From Phalacrocorax aristotelis (Eukaryota; Chordata; Aves; Suliformes; Phalacrocoracidae), in contig NC_134311.1 of the NCBI RefSeq assembly GCF_949628215.1, positions 22,134,582-22,198,581 on the forward strand: a stretch of 64,000 bases of DNA. Reading direction: 5' to 3'. A program made the translations under genes and the position numbers. Shown here piece after piece: positions 21,730-35,440 of the stretch. Each line of letters begins with the position of its first letter. Position 1 is the stretch's first letter. The notes beneath the pieces are model-generated. The model was not told where the DNA came from and did not search any database. It saw only the letters and a list, made by a program, of their open reading frames with translations.

Positions 21730-24700
21730 GTTACTCTCCAGATTTCAGAAACATTATTAGTAATGCTAAGCTATTTTAAAAAATAGAACATGATTAAATC
21801 TCTCTAAAAAGATTTACCACGTGTTTTCATTTACCACTTCTGCAAAGCCCATTTTACTTTGTATTTTGGTTGTTCTTTACTGAATGCTTTTTCCTCTTCA
21901 AAACGTCCATCTTAGCTACTGTTTTGGGCATGGTTACATATTTATTTTCTTTATATTAAAACTTATTTATCCATATATTGATTAAAATTCTCCCCCTGCA
22001 TACAGGGTTAGGAGGAGGTAATATGAAAGATGGGTAAGAGAAATTTGTTACAAACTCATTTTGATATGAAGGAGCCTGTACTTATTTCCTTAGGACTGGG
22101 AAGCCTCATAACTTTATTCTTTTGAACTCTGTTTTGGAAACAAGCATTTCTCAGTTACTCGGGAGTCTTCCCTGTTGCAGATGTGTTTGTGTCTTTCTTC
22201 AATTGTATTGGTTCTTTCTACCTGTCTTCTGGTGTTTATAAGCTTTCCTCCGTTTCCTTAAAGTGAGAGGATTAGAATGGAAAGTGATTGGGAATCCCAC
22301 CTGATGTTACCAAATCAAAAAAATCAAACAAATGCCATGACAGAAATGCAACATTCTTGAATAAAGCAACTCAATCAAAACTCTATGCATCTGAAAATTG
22401 AACATGTGAGGTGGAAAGGTGCATCTGTTCTGCTGTTGCATGCCCTTTAACCCCAGGGCTGACATAAAATGTGTTTTTCAAAAGATCCTGACACGTCTGA
22501 AGCTAAAGCTGTAATTTTTCCTGTTTTAACAGTGGCTTGTCAGACTTGTGACTCAGAACTTTCAGTGGAGTCTAACATGAGAAAGCGTGTTCAGTCAGGA
22601 CTCCAGCCACTCTAAACAAAAAATCATACAGCTGCCTTTCAGTTTGAACAGGTGAATGATGATTGTCAATCCAGATGTATTTCACTGTCAGAAACATTGT
22701 TTTGGGAGTGGTTTTTTTGTATAATATGGATGGTTATAGAGAGTAAGGGAAGCTGAAGAACAGAGGGGGGATATTCTAAAAGTAACAACCTCAGTTTTCT
22801 GCAAGGACACTTATTTTGATTTTGTTGATTTTGCTGCAGTCCTGCAAGCTTCAGGAAATAAAAGAATACTTGTACAGAAGTGTGATTGCAATGCAAAAAG
22901 GAAAAAAATCCTAAGATTTTAATTAGAAAAATATTTCTTTTAAAACGTTTAGTTGTACTTCCATTATGTCTGAAGTCATCCCTTTTTTGGGGTGAGTAAT
23001 TATATCTTCCATATGACTTAGGTCCTTAATGTGAAAAATATACATTCTTAACCCTTTTTCTATCCTTATTCTCTTGATAAGCTGAAAATGTGCTTTTTAC
23101 CTATGTTTTTTAAACATCAGAAGATTGTATCTGTGCAAAAACGTGCATTGCTATAACCTCTGGTCATGCTATAACCTGTGGTCATGCTGTGACCCAGGTG
23201 TTGCAATGAGAACAAAACCTTTAGGTAGGTGATGAGGTGGGTTTCTTGGCATACTTTGCTTGCTTGGGTCACTTTAAATGGATTTGCGTATAGTCGCTGT
23301 CTGGTGTGTGATTTTCAAACTTTGCTAATCAGCTTTAGGGGAAAAATTACTTTCCTAGTGGTAAGTGGCTGACTACGCTTCAAACATAAGCATGGTATTG
23401 TTCAGTGTCCTGTATACCTTTCCTGTCCTCCTTTCCTTTTTGTTTTTTCTTCTTGGCCTTGAGTATTTCCAAGAAGAAGTATTTTGGGTTGTAATCTATT
23501 TATCACCTGTTAGAGTAAAATCGAGTAATGTCTCAGGGTTCCTGACTAGTGCGTTCCACTTGGAAAGAGCCATTAAACAGTGCCTTCATACTGCAGTAAA
23601 TATTGACTGGGTCTCTGAGCTGAGCCTTGCTCAAAGCTCACTCTGAAGACTTGAAAGGGTCCTATTGTTCTTTCCCAGTCAGCACTCCATAGCCAAGGCT
23701 AAAGTATGCATGTGTTAGAAGAAGAAGGAAGGCAGTGGGGGAAATTAAACAGTGAACGCAACTGAAGGCATAACTGCTCAGTGCAGAGGAAAGGGAAGCC
23801 CCCAGCAAAAAAGGGGCAAGGACTTGCTGCAGGTTGCATAAAGCTTTGCAGAAGCGAAGTGTCCAACACCATCTACCCTCTTTCTGTGTGAGGTGTTAGC
23901 AGAATGTAGTCTTAGCATCATTTAGGTAGGGTGTGGAGAAGGGGTACCAACTTTTTCCTTCAGGAGATAGCTCCTGCCAAAGATTCTGCAATCCTTTGTG
24001 AACAGCTAGGCAATAAAGGTGGAATCTTGGGCAACTCTCCCTCACTACTGAAGGCTCTAATCAGAGCAGTGATGGATGAAGTATTTTGGAGAGTTTAACC
24101 ACTACTGTTCTGTTCCAGGTAGCTGTTGCCTTGGCTGTGCAAAAGGAAGGCAAGATGCAGAGGATGTAATTTAATTAGGCCACCACTTTTTATTATTTCA
24201 TTGGTGAACACAGCCTGGCAAAAAAACACAGACTGCAGGTTGTTGTGCTTTCCTGGGCCAGTGCATCCTCATTGGATAAGCTTCTGCCAGCTAGAGCCAG
24301 GTGGGTGATGGACCCTTGCTCTAAGGTGGTATAGGGAGATGTCTCATTGGTTCATACCCTCCTGTCCCTTTCTGTTTTCCTTAGGAGTGCATTTTCCTCA
24401 GTTCCTTTCAAATTCTTGTTTGCCAGGATATTTCACCTCTTTATAGGATAAGTAGTTGTGTGACTGGGTGGCTAATACAGCCTACTACATTACATTCACC
24501 TGAACCAAGTCTCTGTATGCGTATAGATCCCTGACTTGCTGTGTTGAAAGTGAAATTCATCTCACCAGGCTTCCTAGCTCCCTTCCTCTCTTCCTGCCTA
24601 AGAAAAGCCTTCAAAGAAGGATATAATTAGCATTGGACCTGCTGCCAGTCACCCCCAAAAAGTATATTTCCTGCTGATTCATTTTTGCTTCTAGGTAGGT

Positions 24701-27700
24701 GCTCCTTGAATGTGATGAGAGATGTGTCTCACAACATTTCACAACGGTCAACTGTCTTCCTCCCTTTCTATTTTGTCTCAGTTATGTTCTCCATTCCCTC
24801 CTGTCCTTCAGTCTAGATGATGTAATGAAACTTCAAAGGACCCATGACCTCCTTTTCTTCCTACTCACAAGACAAAACCTTGCCCTCTGTGTTTAAGATT
24901 ACGGAAATTAGAGTGTATCTATCTCATTATTGTAAAGCTTATTGGGATATTTTGAATATGAAAGGAGGTGTATAAAAGCAAATTCTGTTTACTCTCCTCA
25001 GATGGGAATAGGATTGTCTTGTTACTGCACTGGTCCTTTATCTAGGAAGGAGGAGTGCTTGATGATATGCTAATAACTATGAGTTTGCACTGTGCTTTGC
25101 TTGCACCCTGTAGCAGCACTATAGCAGGAAGAAACCCAGTCTTCAAGGGTGGGGTAGGAGACATTGAAACAAGGATGGGAATTACCTGAAATATGGATAT
25201 ACTGTTGATAAGAAACTTAAAGGACAGTGCCTTAAAGCTAGCAAAAGCATTCTTTTTCAATCTTATAGAGAGCAGTCCTATTTCAAAGCTAGAAAAAATG
25301 TCTTTTGATAAGTAGGTAACACATTATTATAAATTGCTGTGGAGCAATGTGATTGAATTTTGGTTAACTAGGATTTTTATTTCACTAGAGATCAGCTGAT
25401 TTGGTGTGTAGAATACTTAACAATATAAAATCTGTTAGGTTGAAGTAGATTCCACACACACCCAGACCCTGCAAATATTTTTTTCCTTTTTTTGTTCCCT
25501 AATGAGAATACTCTGTGTAAATATTGTATGCTGATCACCAGATCCTGTTCAAGTTCCTTTGTCCATTCTGAAGACAGAAATACATGGTTGAGGCATTTGT
25601 AGTTTTTCTAGTTGTCATAAGGAAGAGGAAGGTTTGGTTTTTTTTTTCTGCAGTGAATCTGTTCTCCTTTGAACTAGTATTTTAAACACATAACAGATTT
25701 ACATCTTGTTAGTTTTCCAGTGTTAACGATTACTTGTGTTTTCTTTTGTCTTGGATTTTAAACCAACAGCTGGAAACCACTGTGTCACAAACACCAACTT
25801 GAAAAAGTTAAACTTCATTAGAAAGAATTTTTCTGTACTCCTCAAATGCAAAGTGACTTTCAATAAAGCCGGTATAAGGAAACAAGTAATAAGACTCTTG
25901 TCTGGGCCACTTCTCTCTTCTTTAGTTTTTTAATGTCCCCCTCATTTGCGTGTATGCCTCCCTTCCTCTTTCCTCACCTAACACAACTATTTTAATATTA
26001 TGATTGATATTTTACAGACAGGAAAATTCAGAGTTACTGCCTGTGCAACAATTGGAATACTTCTCTGTTACATGAGCATGAGATTCTTATTCTAACCTTG
26101 AAGCATGTGTACATGAGATAGTGTAAAATGCCTGCATTTTGGAAGGGTTTATTGTTCACACTGGAAAACAACATATTGTTGTACAAATTATCCCTCTTCT
26201 ACTTTAAAAATTTAGTGTAGAGTTGTTTCTTTGTACTTGCCAAATCAACTGTTCTAAATGACATTAATTTGTGAATTGACTGGCATAGAAACATATGTGA
26301 ATTGACTAATGTAAAAAAGAATGACCAATCAAAATTTTCAGTCTCATGCTAAAAAAAGCCCCCAAAATTAAATTGTATTCCTTCACTACTGTAGCTGATA
26401 TTTCAACTTGTAACCATGAGTTTTTTAGAAAGCTTGTAAGTCTTGGTAGAAATGTGGTCTTACTTTTTTTTTTTTTGCCTCTGTAATGCTACGTTTGCCT
26501 GACAGCTCCATAATGTAACTTTATTTTGTATGCTAACCAGCTGTTTTCCCATTTTAGCAGAAGTCAGTTTGAAAAACAGGTAGTTTTTGCTACTTACCAC
26601 TGTACACTGAGTTGCGCCTGTTTTCTTCAAATTTTAAAAATTCTTTTATTCTGTAAACTTTTATCCGAATTTCAAATAAGTATGATAACTGTACTGTATT
26701 AATGCAGAATACTCTCCTTCATATACAGTCATGCCCACTGTTTCTCTTTGAATTTGTACATTTATCTTTCTTTCTTTATGATAACAACATTTTACAATGG
26801 ACAAATATTGTCACAAAATTGAATGGATTTATTGCAAGTTTTTTTAAAAAAATTAATTCTACGAGTGTTTTCCTAAAAGAACTCAAAGAATTAAAATGGA
26901 GGAGTTTGATTTCTCCAACACTCTTCTCAATAGTGTTTTATTTTAGAGTAGGAGTCTGAAAAGAACAAAATCATATGAAGACCTGTTAGGCATGCCTCTG
27001 TGAACACTGAAGCAACAGATACAGGGGCAGGTGGCAACATTGCCTAGGGCATTGCTAACCATTTACACCTTTTACATTGAGAGGGCCCTTCGTGAGAGCA
27101 AAGGGAAGAAGAACCCTCCTCATCTGTGCAGGTACTGATTTTCAGTTCAGCTTCACTGTGATCAGTTTCCTGGTTTGATCGGTACAGCCCGTTTCCTATG
27201 GCAGCGTGGCCTTTCAATGAATTAATTGAAATCACAAAACATGATAAAGAGCTGTTCTCCTAGAGCATGAGGTTTTTACCCAGACAGTCCATTGCTTTAG
27301 GTAGATTGATCAGGGATGTACACAACCTCCTAACTGAACACGGTTCATGTGCTTTTGCCTATGTGTTTCGGATTCAGAAAGGAGTTGAATTTTATATTCT
27401 TCGATACTTGTCTGTTAACCAGATTCTGCATTGACTTGTTCATTTGTGACTAATGAGAAATGTAAAATTGAGGTTTAGCAGAACTAAGCTTAACTTGGCT
27501 TGATTAGCCAAAAACAATAGCAAACAATGGTACTGTAATTGGGCAACATAATTTTATTTCTTGACAGTCCAATACTGGGTTTCATTGCTATATTTTAATT
27601 ATAATGAGAGGATAATTTAGGACATGAACCTCAGGACTTATATACAAATGTATATTTTTATTATGCTACATTCTTGGGAAGGTTTACTGGAATTTCTGCT

Positions 27701-29480
27701 TTTGCCCACATTCTGGATACATGTATATAGAGTCCGCAGCATGCATGGACATTTTCTTTTGCATAGTTGCTTATCCTATTGCAAAATATTAGAATGGCTG
27801 TGCCAAACAGGGCATAATAAAGCATGAACCTAAGAGGTTCCTGAAAGTCTCCATTGTAGTTTATAGTCTTTCATCTGAACTAAAAGTTCAGAACAATATA
27901 GTTTTATGTAATTTTTGTAAACAACATGAAAATGCTCATTTAATCTCTGTGGATGTTAGACACAAGGCCAAATCATTCTCAAAAAGCAAATGCCTGGAGA
28001 GGATACTCACTGGTTTGACACAAAATAGGCACATGTTTTAGAATTATCTGTGCAAGCTTCAGCAGATATGATTCATGATACCTGGTCTAGCACTCCACCT
28101 TAATGGAGAATAAAGAAAACTATCTGATCAGGCACCTCTCTAAAGTACAGGGACATTGTGGTGTTTTAGAAAAGTATGAAATTGTAGAGGGATAGTTTTT
28201 GTATTTATTGTGATGTTTTGTCCATGAAGTAGTTTAGAGAAACTTACAATTTATAATAGGCTCTGTCATTAATAATCAGGAAACATGTAGAAGTGATTTG
28301 ATTCTTCAACCTGTTCTTTTAGTTGAGCAGTCAACCTCTGACATGCTGGGAAAAAATATTTATTTTCAGAAATGTATTTTGCAAATATAATATCTCAAAA
28401 TACAAAATTTATTATTTGCAGCTAGAGAGATGTATCTTTTATCCTTAGGGCCTTAGATGATGAATTACATTCATTCATAGTATTTAAAAAAACAAATACA
28501 TATAATGGCTTTCAACTTTATTAATGCAGAATTTTTAAATTCTAACCTCTAGAATATTTTTTTTAAACCGTAAGTTATAGCAGTTTCTGAAGTTATGCAA
28601 ATTGCACATTCAACTTCAGTTTTGACTGCCTTTTTGTACTAAAATATTTCAAATGACCAGCTCATATTATTAATTTTTCATAGCCTCTGTTTTCCAGATA
28701 GATTTTCAATAATGCCTTTTCAACAGCTTGCCTAAATAATTGCTGAAATGAGAGAAAGCTTTCGCTTACTTGGTCAACTATAAAACACACACACAAAAAT
28801 CCCAGCACTTTGGAAGGGTTAAAGCTTTTCATGAAGGCTAATAGAAAATAAAGAAGTGTAGCAATGTAGTGTTTGTTTGAAGAATTTGAGCCAAGGTGTC
28901 TATTTATCTCTAATGGAGGATGACAACAGAGGATTTAAGAAGTCATCCCACTTATTGTCTCCAACACAAAAACCTTCCGCCTGCATCTTTCAACTTGCTT
29001 CACCACTTCTGAAGAAGCAATGGGCAAACTGCTGAATTTTTATTAATCAGCTTAACCTAATGAGATGAAAAGGCCTTTTCAGAATTACAGGGGGAGTGAT
29101 ATGCACGTACAGAGGAAACTTTTTGAATGCTTTCACATCTAGAAATTTTCTTCATAACAGCTGTGAAAAGGCAGACCTCAATTCTGCTTCTGGCTCTCTC
29201 ACCTGCCCTCTTCCTTTCATTTTCCTACTTAATTTTAGATCTGTAAGCATACATTCATAAGGTGTTCTCCCCATTACCCACCCCTTCAGGAACAAGTAAA
29301 AGGAAGACTTAATGCGGGTTTGGGGTGGAGATACCTTTGGGTACTGAGGCAAGAAAGCCTAAGCTGATAAAACATGACTCTTCCGATGGGGGCCCTGTTT
29401 GGATAACTTGCCTCTTTTAAATTCTTCTTTTCCCTTCCCTCCCTCCCCCAGCTCTGTCTCCTTTTCTTTCTCTTGTCAAG
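21730..29480. other. Intronic stretch without genes
   Basis: Holds an 18-bp tandem duplication at 23150-23185, slightly GC-richer sequence at about 23640-24320, T runs near 26460, and a direct repeat (tgtgaattgact) at about 26270 and 26297. No exon-like or transposon-like sequence was recognised. An Alu-like 16-mer near 28800 is coincidental. Confidence 0.55.
23150..23185. repeat. Two-copy 18-bp tandem duplication
   Basis: gctataacctctggtcat at 23150-23167 is followed directly by the same 18 bases with one change (C to G) at 23168-23185. A partial third copy (gctgtgacc) follows. Confidence 0.85.
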
Positions 29481-29489
29481 CCTACTTCA

Positions 29490-29720
29490 TAAACGGTAGC
29501 AGCTGGAGATCTTTTTAGTGGCATTCAGGGATTACTGCCCTTCAGGATTTTAATAAGCCCCACTGCCTGAAATGCCTGTGAGGGTGCTCTCTGAGACAAT
29601 TACCATTCAGGGCTGGGATTGAGGGCCCTTCATGGCCCAGATGGCCAAGGGGCTGTGCACGGGCAGATAGCATTCCCCAAACAACAGATCATTGGAGCAA
29701 AGAGAGAGTGTTTCTTTTTT
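29490..29720. promoter_or_regulatory. GC-elevated intronic block, candidate regulatory element
   Basis: GC content rises to roughly half over about 200 bases in an AT-rich intron, with short dyads (for example gggcc and ggccc around 29623-29638), a homeodomain-type caattacc site and no repeat character. It precedes a (GTT)n run at about 29717-29736. Such composition islands in long developmental-gene introns are often enhancers; conservation cannot be checked here. Confidence 0.25.
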
Positions 29721-29739
29721 GTTGTTGTTGTTGTTTAGG

Positions 29740-32700
29740 ATAAGGAGTGGGGAAAGGGAGAAAAGGAAGGGAGTAAGGGGGTTCTATCACTTTGCAGCTA
29801 ATCAAAGCTAAGTTTACTCATCCTCCTATACATAACTGGATTTAAACTGTGACCTCTTAAGAACCACAATTTGAGGTTACATATCCCTATTCACTGTAAA
29901 GCAGCTGCACTTCCTAATTTAAAAACACAATACCCCTGATTATGAGGAGTATTTCTTAGCTGTCCCTGCAGGAAGAAATAACCTGCAAAGGGCTAGAATG
30001 ACATCTCTTCTTACTTTAGTACTGGGAACCAAGGACAAAAATTACAGGCAGAACTAATTGGTAGCTGTGGATGCCTGGGACAGTCTGGGAAGTCTGGAAA
30101 ACACAGCTGATTAACAGAGGGCAAATGTTTAGCCAGAAGGAATTGCTCATTTAGATTTGCTTTTACCTGCAGTATGGCATGGCTTCTAGGTGAAGCACAT
30201 GGCAGTGAAGCAGTAGACTTCTGAAAATACTTTTTCCTTGAATGAAATTTCAGCCGCTGAAATAAGGGAAGTACAGGGTTTAGGAGAGAAAGTTTAGAGT
30301 TGTTTTTGCAGGGAGCACTCCGTAGTGACTTAGGTGCAGGCAAAGCTCATTTCAGTACAGCCAGAGCCTTTGGTCTTGCAGTCTTGTGCAAAAAGTGGGA
30401 AATGTGGCTTATTAGCTGAACAGCTGTTCTCTGTCTGGATGGACAGACATTAATTTTTTAATCCTTGGACCCCTGATGGCAGAAAAACCAATTTGTGCCT
30501 CTTCACATTAAAGTTAATATTTGTGATACAGAGCTTAGTTGCTGCCCTTTTGCTTTTGACTTCTACAATGAATGCTTCATTCTTTTAAATCATATTTAAT
30601 AAGAAAATAAAATGCGTCATGTCATAAAAGAGAGAAATTGCCTTAAATAAAAAGCATACAGCTGTACTGTCTTATGGCTGAATAGTTTGGATGAATGGGA
30701 CTAATTCTGTAGTTATTGATCTTGAGGTTTCTTCTCCCATACCCCAGTAAACTGTAGCAAGTTAATTTGTGGAATGGCTGAAATTCCAATTCAAACTTTA
30801 AAAAGAGTATTTGACTGCTCTCCAAGAAAAAATAATCGATAAAAATTGGTGGTAGAATTTTGCATGCTGATAATGTGTGTGTAAACAGCTCTGCTTCATT
30901 AATGTTTGATTTCAAAGAATTACACCAGATTAAAGTAGGATGATAATTTCTTACTCTAGAACATGTGGCAATGGCTACGGCACAGAGATTGGTCCTCCTG
31001 TTCAACACTCCTGTTTAACACTTCCTCCTTCAACTGAATATTCAGACTTGTCACGTAGAGTAGCTGTGTTGAGGGATACCTCTATGGTTAAGAAATAATT
31101 TGTAACAGAAATTGTTATACAGGAAGAAAGTTCACCTGAAGATGATGTTTCATTAGTCCCTTTCAAACTGGTAAGTGTGATTGCTTGGATATACTCCCAT
31201 TATGAAAGTGAATGATCAGCTTTGTTTCTCTCCTGCAGTCCCATCATACCCATTTTTCCTCTGCACTTAATTGTTACTAGGATAAGGAAATTAAAAAGAA
31301 AAACAACGCTTATAAATCAGAGAGGACTAACATGTTAACAACTGTGGTATCAACGGCCAAGTGAGCCAGACAGCGCAACGTTTGCAGCAGTTTCTAAGTG
31401 TTACAGGTATTGAAACAACAACTGCTTGCCATACTTTGTTGGAGAGAGTCATTGAAGTAATTAAAGTGGATAAAGTGAGTAAAATTTGTGCAGTTTTAAG
31501 AAATAATACCTTGTTACGTATTATCTTTTGAGTCCTTAAATTTAATTTGCATGAGAGACAGCATTATAAATTAGAACCTTTTATTTAATATTGAAACTTG
31601 AGTCTTCTGTTCAATTTGAGTTGATAAGCCTGAAAAATTTCAGCTAGAGATTATTTGTTTATATATAAACAGTGCTTTGAACAGTCTGGTATATGGTCTG
31701 ACACTTCTGAGAAAGTTCAGTGTATCTACTGCTGCATTTCAGCTATGGGTTGCAGGGTGTGTAGTTTCAAGCTAGAACATCTAGGCTTTTATTCTGATAA
31801 TAGATACATGTGTAATGTTACATATAATAGCAACTGTGCTCTTCATGGACATCGGTGTGATTCACCGATTGTCCTAGAATTGGGTGAATGTAAGACTGGA
31901 CTAACAGTGTCAGGATGAATCAGCCTAAAACCCTAGCTAGGATGTACAAACTATTTAGAATAATGGTACAGTGTTTCTACGTATCAGTGTAACGCTAAAA
32001 GTTGCTATATGGGCTCCAGGTTTTTTTAATAATTTTGGATCATTTAAAGATATTTTAGGTTTCTGCTATGTGTGATTTATGTCAGGAATGGTGTATTTTC
32101 AGAAGGACTTCTGGTCTGTAAGTTAGTGCCATGTGCATCCCCACATCTCTGAGCATTGCTGCAATGTCAAAATAATGATCAAAATAAATATTTAAGCTCC
32201 TGTGTGATATTTCGTGTATAAGACCTAGGATTCCTCAGACTGTTCTACATCTAGGTTCCTTCTCAATGTTCAGAATTTTGCTAGATTTTTTTTTGGACTC
32301 TTTATTTTTTTCAAATACTAGGATAGTTCTAATTTTTAATACCATTAAGAGATTAATTTCTCACTTGCTGTCTTCTATCAGCATTCTTTATTAATAGGAA
32401 AGAATGCTAGAGATACATGCAAAGACAGGACTTGAAAACAGATACCATATTTGAAGGCCTATTTGTAACATATAAAAGCATATAGCAGTGGAATATTTTT
32501 ATTCCCTTTCCTCCATCTTCTAGTATGACGTGTCTCATTTTAGCCTTTTCACATTTTTTTATTTGAGTGTCAGTAGACAGTGTATGCGCGGAAATTTACC
32601 TGACAGTGTCTACTGCTGCCAGGTCTAGAAGCCTGATGGAGTCATGGAACAGCATTATAGTGCTTGTCATTCTAAATGTCATGGGCATTTAGCTAAGGGC

Positions 32701-33740
32701 TCCTGCAGCCTGAATGAATTCTCTCCAGTTGTGTTTTTTAAAAAAGGTATAACCCTGAATTAGAATTTATGCATTTTTCGCAGTTAATAATATATGCCAT
32801 GAAATAATTATTGGATCCTAGTATCATAAAGGCAGGTGTGTAAAAAAAGCCCCATTGTTTTCCTTTCATTTATCTACACTGTTCACCGTCCTTCTGGGTA
32901 GTTGCAGAAATAACTGTGGAAATACTTCCAATAGGCTTAGGTCAGCTGGATAAAATAAAAACAGTTAAAAGGTAGTTGATAGGCCATTACCATAATCTAT
33001 AGGTACTATTTATATACTTAACCAGCAATTTTGCATCTTCTTCTTGTGGGATTTATAATTTAACATTCAAATATAAATTATTTTATGAAGAGTTATTTCC
33101 TTCAACTATTGTTAACTACAGAATGACGCTCTGTAAGTGATAAAATATTAAGTAATTTAATAATTTCACTTCAGACCTTCTAAAATTTTGGACTTCCGTC
33201 TTTAATGAAGTCTGTGGTTTTAGATTTCTGTTAACAGAGAAGGGCGTTGCTCTCTAAATGTCTCTGTGAGCACATCCAGACCATGCTGTTCGAAGTGTTC
33301 TCCCACAACACAGTCTGATACACTGTAAATGGCTAATATTTTTAGGTGTCCTTCAGTGAAATGAGATTATAGTGTTAGTCTCAGTATGTCAGAAAATTAA
33401 GGCAATCCTAAAAATATAGTGAAATTTGGCGGTTAGTAGAAATATTTTTCAAAGTGTTTTATGGATATAGTTTCCCATTTCTATGTTAGGGTGGATTTGT
33501 TAAATTAGCAGGTTTTTTTTGTGTTTTATGAATTAAACCTATCTTCTCATGAGAAAAATGAGGAAAATAATTTGCAATGACATGTACAAAGCTAGGGGGA
33601 AAAAAAGTTTCAAAGAATTCATCAAGAGTAAAAGTACTCTGGTAACCAGTTGTGTCCTTGATATTGGGTCTGGATTTATGCATGAGTGAACAAAAGGCAC
33701 TTAATTGGTATTTATTCACTCCAAGCGTCCCAAACAGTAA
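29740..33740. other. Intronic stretch without genes
   Basis: AT-rich unique sequence. A perfect 12-base palindrome (gaacagctgttc) lies near 30418-30429, which is expected by chance in a window this size. Contains the hairpin at 32571-32615. Minus-strand open frames near 30011-30343 and 30643-31008 have no recognisable domain. Confidence 0.55.
32571..32615. repeat. 13-bp inverted repeat with one mismatch
   Basis: The arm 32571-32583 (cagtagacagtgt) pairs with 32603-32615 (acagtgtctactg) with a single mismatch and a 19-nt loop containing gcgcgg. Too short for a typical pre-miRNA. Confidence 0.6.
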
Positions 33741-33749
33741 ACAGGAATA

Positions 33750-33970
33750 AAAGTGTTCAGAAGTGTCTGCACGTCATTTCCTCACAACTTGCCACGACTC
33801 CCTGGTGCTTCTGGTTTTGTCGGATTATTAGTCTGTGAAGGAAGAGATAAAGCATTTCCTTGTATTGAATTTGAGCACGCTCTGTGCTTTGGGCTGAATG
33901 AAATATTAAAGGCTGTTTGCGATCTCACAGATGAGTAGGGCAGGCAACTTTCGCACGCACATTTAGGGGA
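33750..33970. promoter_or_regulatory. CpG-retaining intronic block, candidate regulatory element
   Basis: Several CpGs are retained (cgtcat, ccacgac, gtcgga, agcacgc, tgcgat, ttcgcacgc) in an otherwise CpG-poor intron, together with ggattatta and gaaatattaaa homeodomain/forkhead-like strings. This suggests purifying selection or lack of methylation, but it is inference only. The open frame here has no known domain. Confidence 0.25.
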
Positions 33971-35235
33971 AGGTGGACTGAGGTAGAGGCATCCATAGAT
34001 TCCAGAATTCAGGAGATTTTTTTCATGGTTGCTGGTAGTATTTCCCTCCCACATACAAGGACGCTCCACCCACATGGTTTTGAATTACTACTTTTAATTA
34101 TTTTTGTAAGCATCTCTGGACCATATGTTCTTGTTAATCCTTCTGTTGACTGTGACTACTTAAACTATTTCATAAACACAGTAAACATCACTAATTGTAA
34201 TGAACTTTCCCAATCTAGCATTCCTGAAACGGTGCAACCTGTAAGACATGCTTCTGCAAATGAGAGGGTGTGGATGTACTGCTCTTGTTTTCATCAATAG
34301 AACAGATTAATTACAGCTGGGAAGGAGAGCAATAAATGATAAAGTCCACCTGCGAAGTAAAATACTTTAGGATACTGTGGAGTGGTTAAAATGTAAAGGG
34401 TTGAGCATATCATCCCTCTTTATTTCTCATTTTTTGTAAATATGTATACTTTGTATATATGCTTTCATAATAGCATACTGTCATTACATACATAGTGAGA
34501 TGGTCAGAGAAGGATTTCTCTAATATTGACTAATAGTCTTAATACTGTTTAACACTACGCGAGTGATAGTTGTCCTATAGGGAGATGTTGTCCATGGCAA
34601 TCCTTCTTGATTAAAATTACCTTAAACGTTGGCTCACTGCTGAGACCTTTCATCCCATGGATGGCTGATTTTACAAGTTTGGCCTTATGTGTCAGCCTGC
34701 CTGTGTGGAACAGAACTGAAATATATCTATATTACTTAATGAGAAACTTTGTCTTAACTGTGGGGAAGTCTCCCAGTATGAGGTTGTCAGCTACCTAACC
34801 CTAAAATCCATGATAATTACTGTGTCTGTAAAATGCCCCTCATTATGGAACATAAAATGCTTGGCTGCAAAGAACTGCTGTGTGAAGATTTTGTGCTGCA
34901 TACCAGTCAGCATAAAATAAAACTCCTGTGTAAAAATAAATAAATGGACATTATAGTTGGTTTCTTTTGCTCATTTTTTGATGAAGGAGATTTCCAAGTT
35001 GTCTGGCAGTGGTACAGCAACGATTTCATGCATGCAGTCTTCACCACAGAGGAACTTAGTGGCGCTCCTACAGCCCGTTGTGCCCTTCTAGTCTGTTACA
35101 AATAAATCTGCTGGCCCTGCGGGAAAATGGTGCATAAGGAGTTAAGCAAAGCTATTTGCCATCGATCAATACTAGAAAAAAAATGCAGTAAGAACCTAGT
35201 AACCTTCCTAAGAAGTTGCTTTGAAATATTCATAC
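33971..35235. other. Intronic stretch without genes
   Basis: Unique AT-rich sequence, including TATG-rich simple sequence at about 34440-34465. Nothing functional recognised. Confidence 0.55.
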
Positions 35236-35239
35236 AACA

Positions 35240-35440
35240 ATAAAGGTGCAAATCCTCCTCTTTATTTGAAGGGAGCTCAGCAAAGATGCATCTAACAGGA
35301 GGAAATATGAAAACACTTTTCCTCGATTTCCAATCGTTAGCTTGGAGCGAGTAATGAAATTGTTTCAGAAAATAACTGCATGATTATTTATTGACTTTGG
35401 CCGCATTGATTTGCTAAATCATATGGATGCTATTAAGGTT
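35240..35440. promoter_or_regulatory. Candidate intronic regulatory element
   Basis: A non-repetitive stretch with scattered CpGs (cctcgat, aatcgtt, gagcgag, ggccgc), a tgcatgattatttattgac string that combines homeodomain and forkhead-like cores, and a gctaaatcatatg string. Composition and motif density are suggestive only. Confidence 0.22.

Noticed and set aside
28798..28815. A 16-base match to the Alu phrase aatcccagcactttgg
   Set aside because: No neighbouring Alu or 7SL-like sequence, and all other evidence points to a bird, where Alu is absent. Coincidence.
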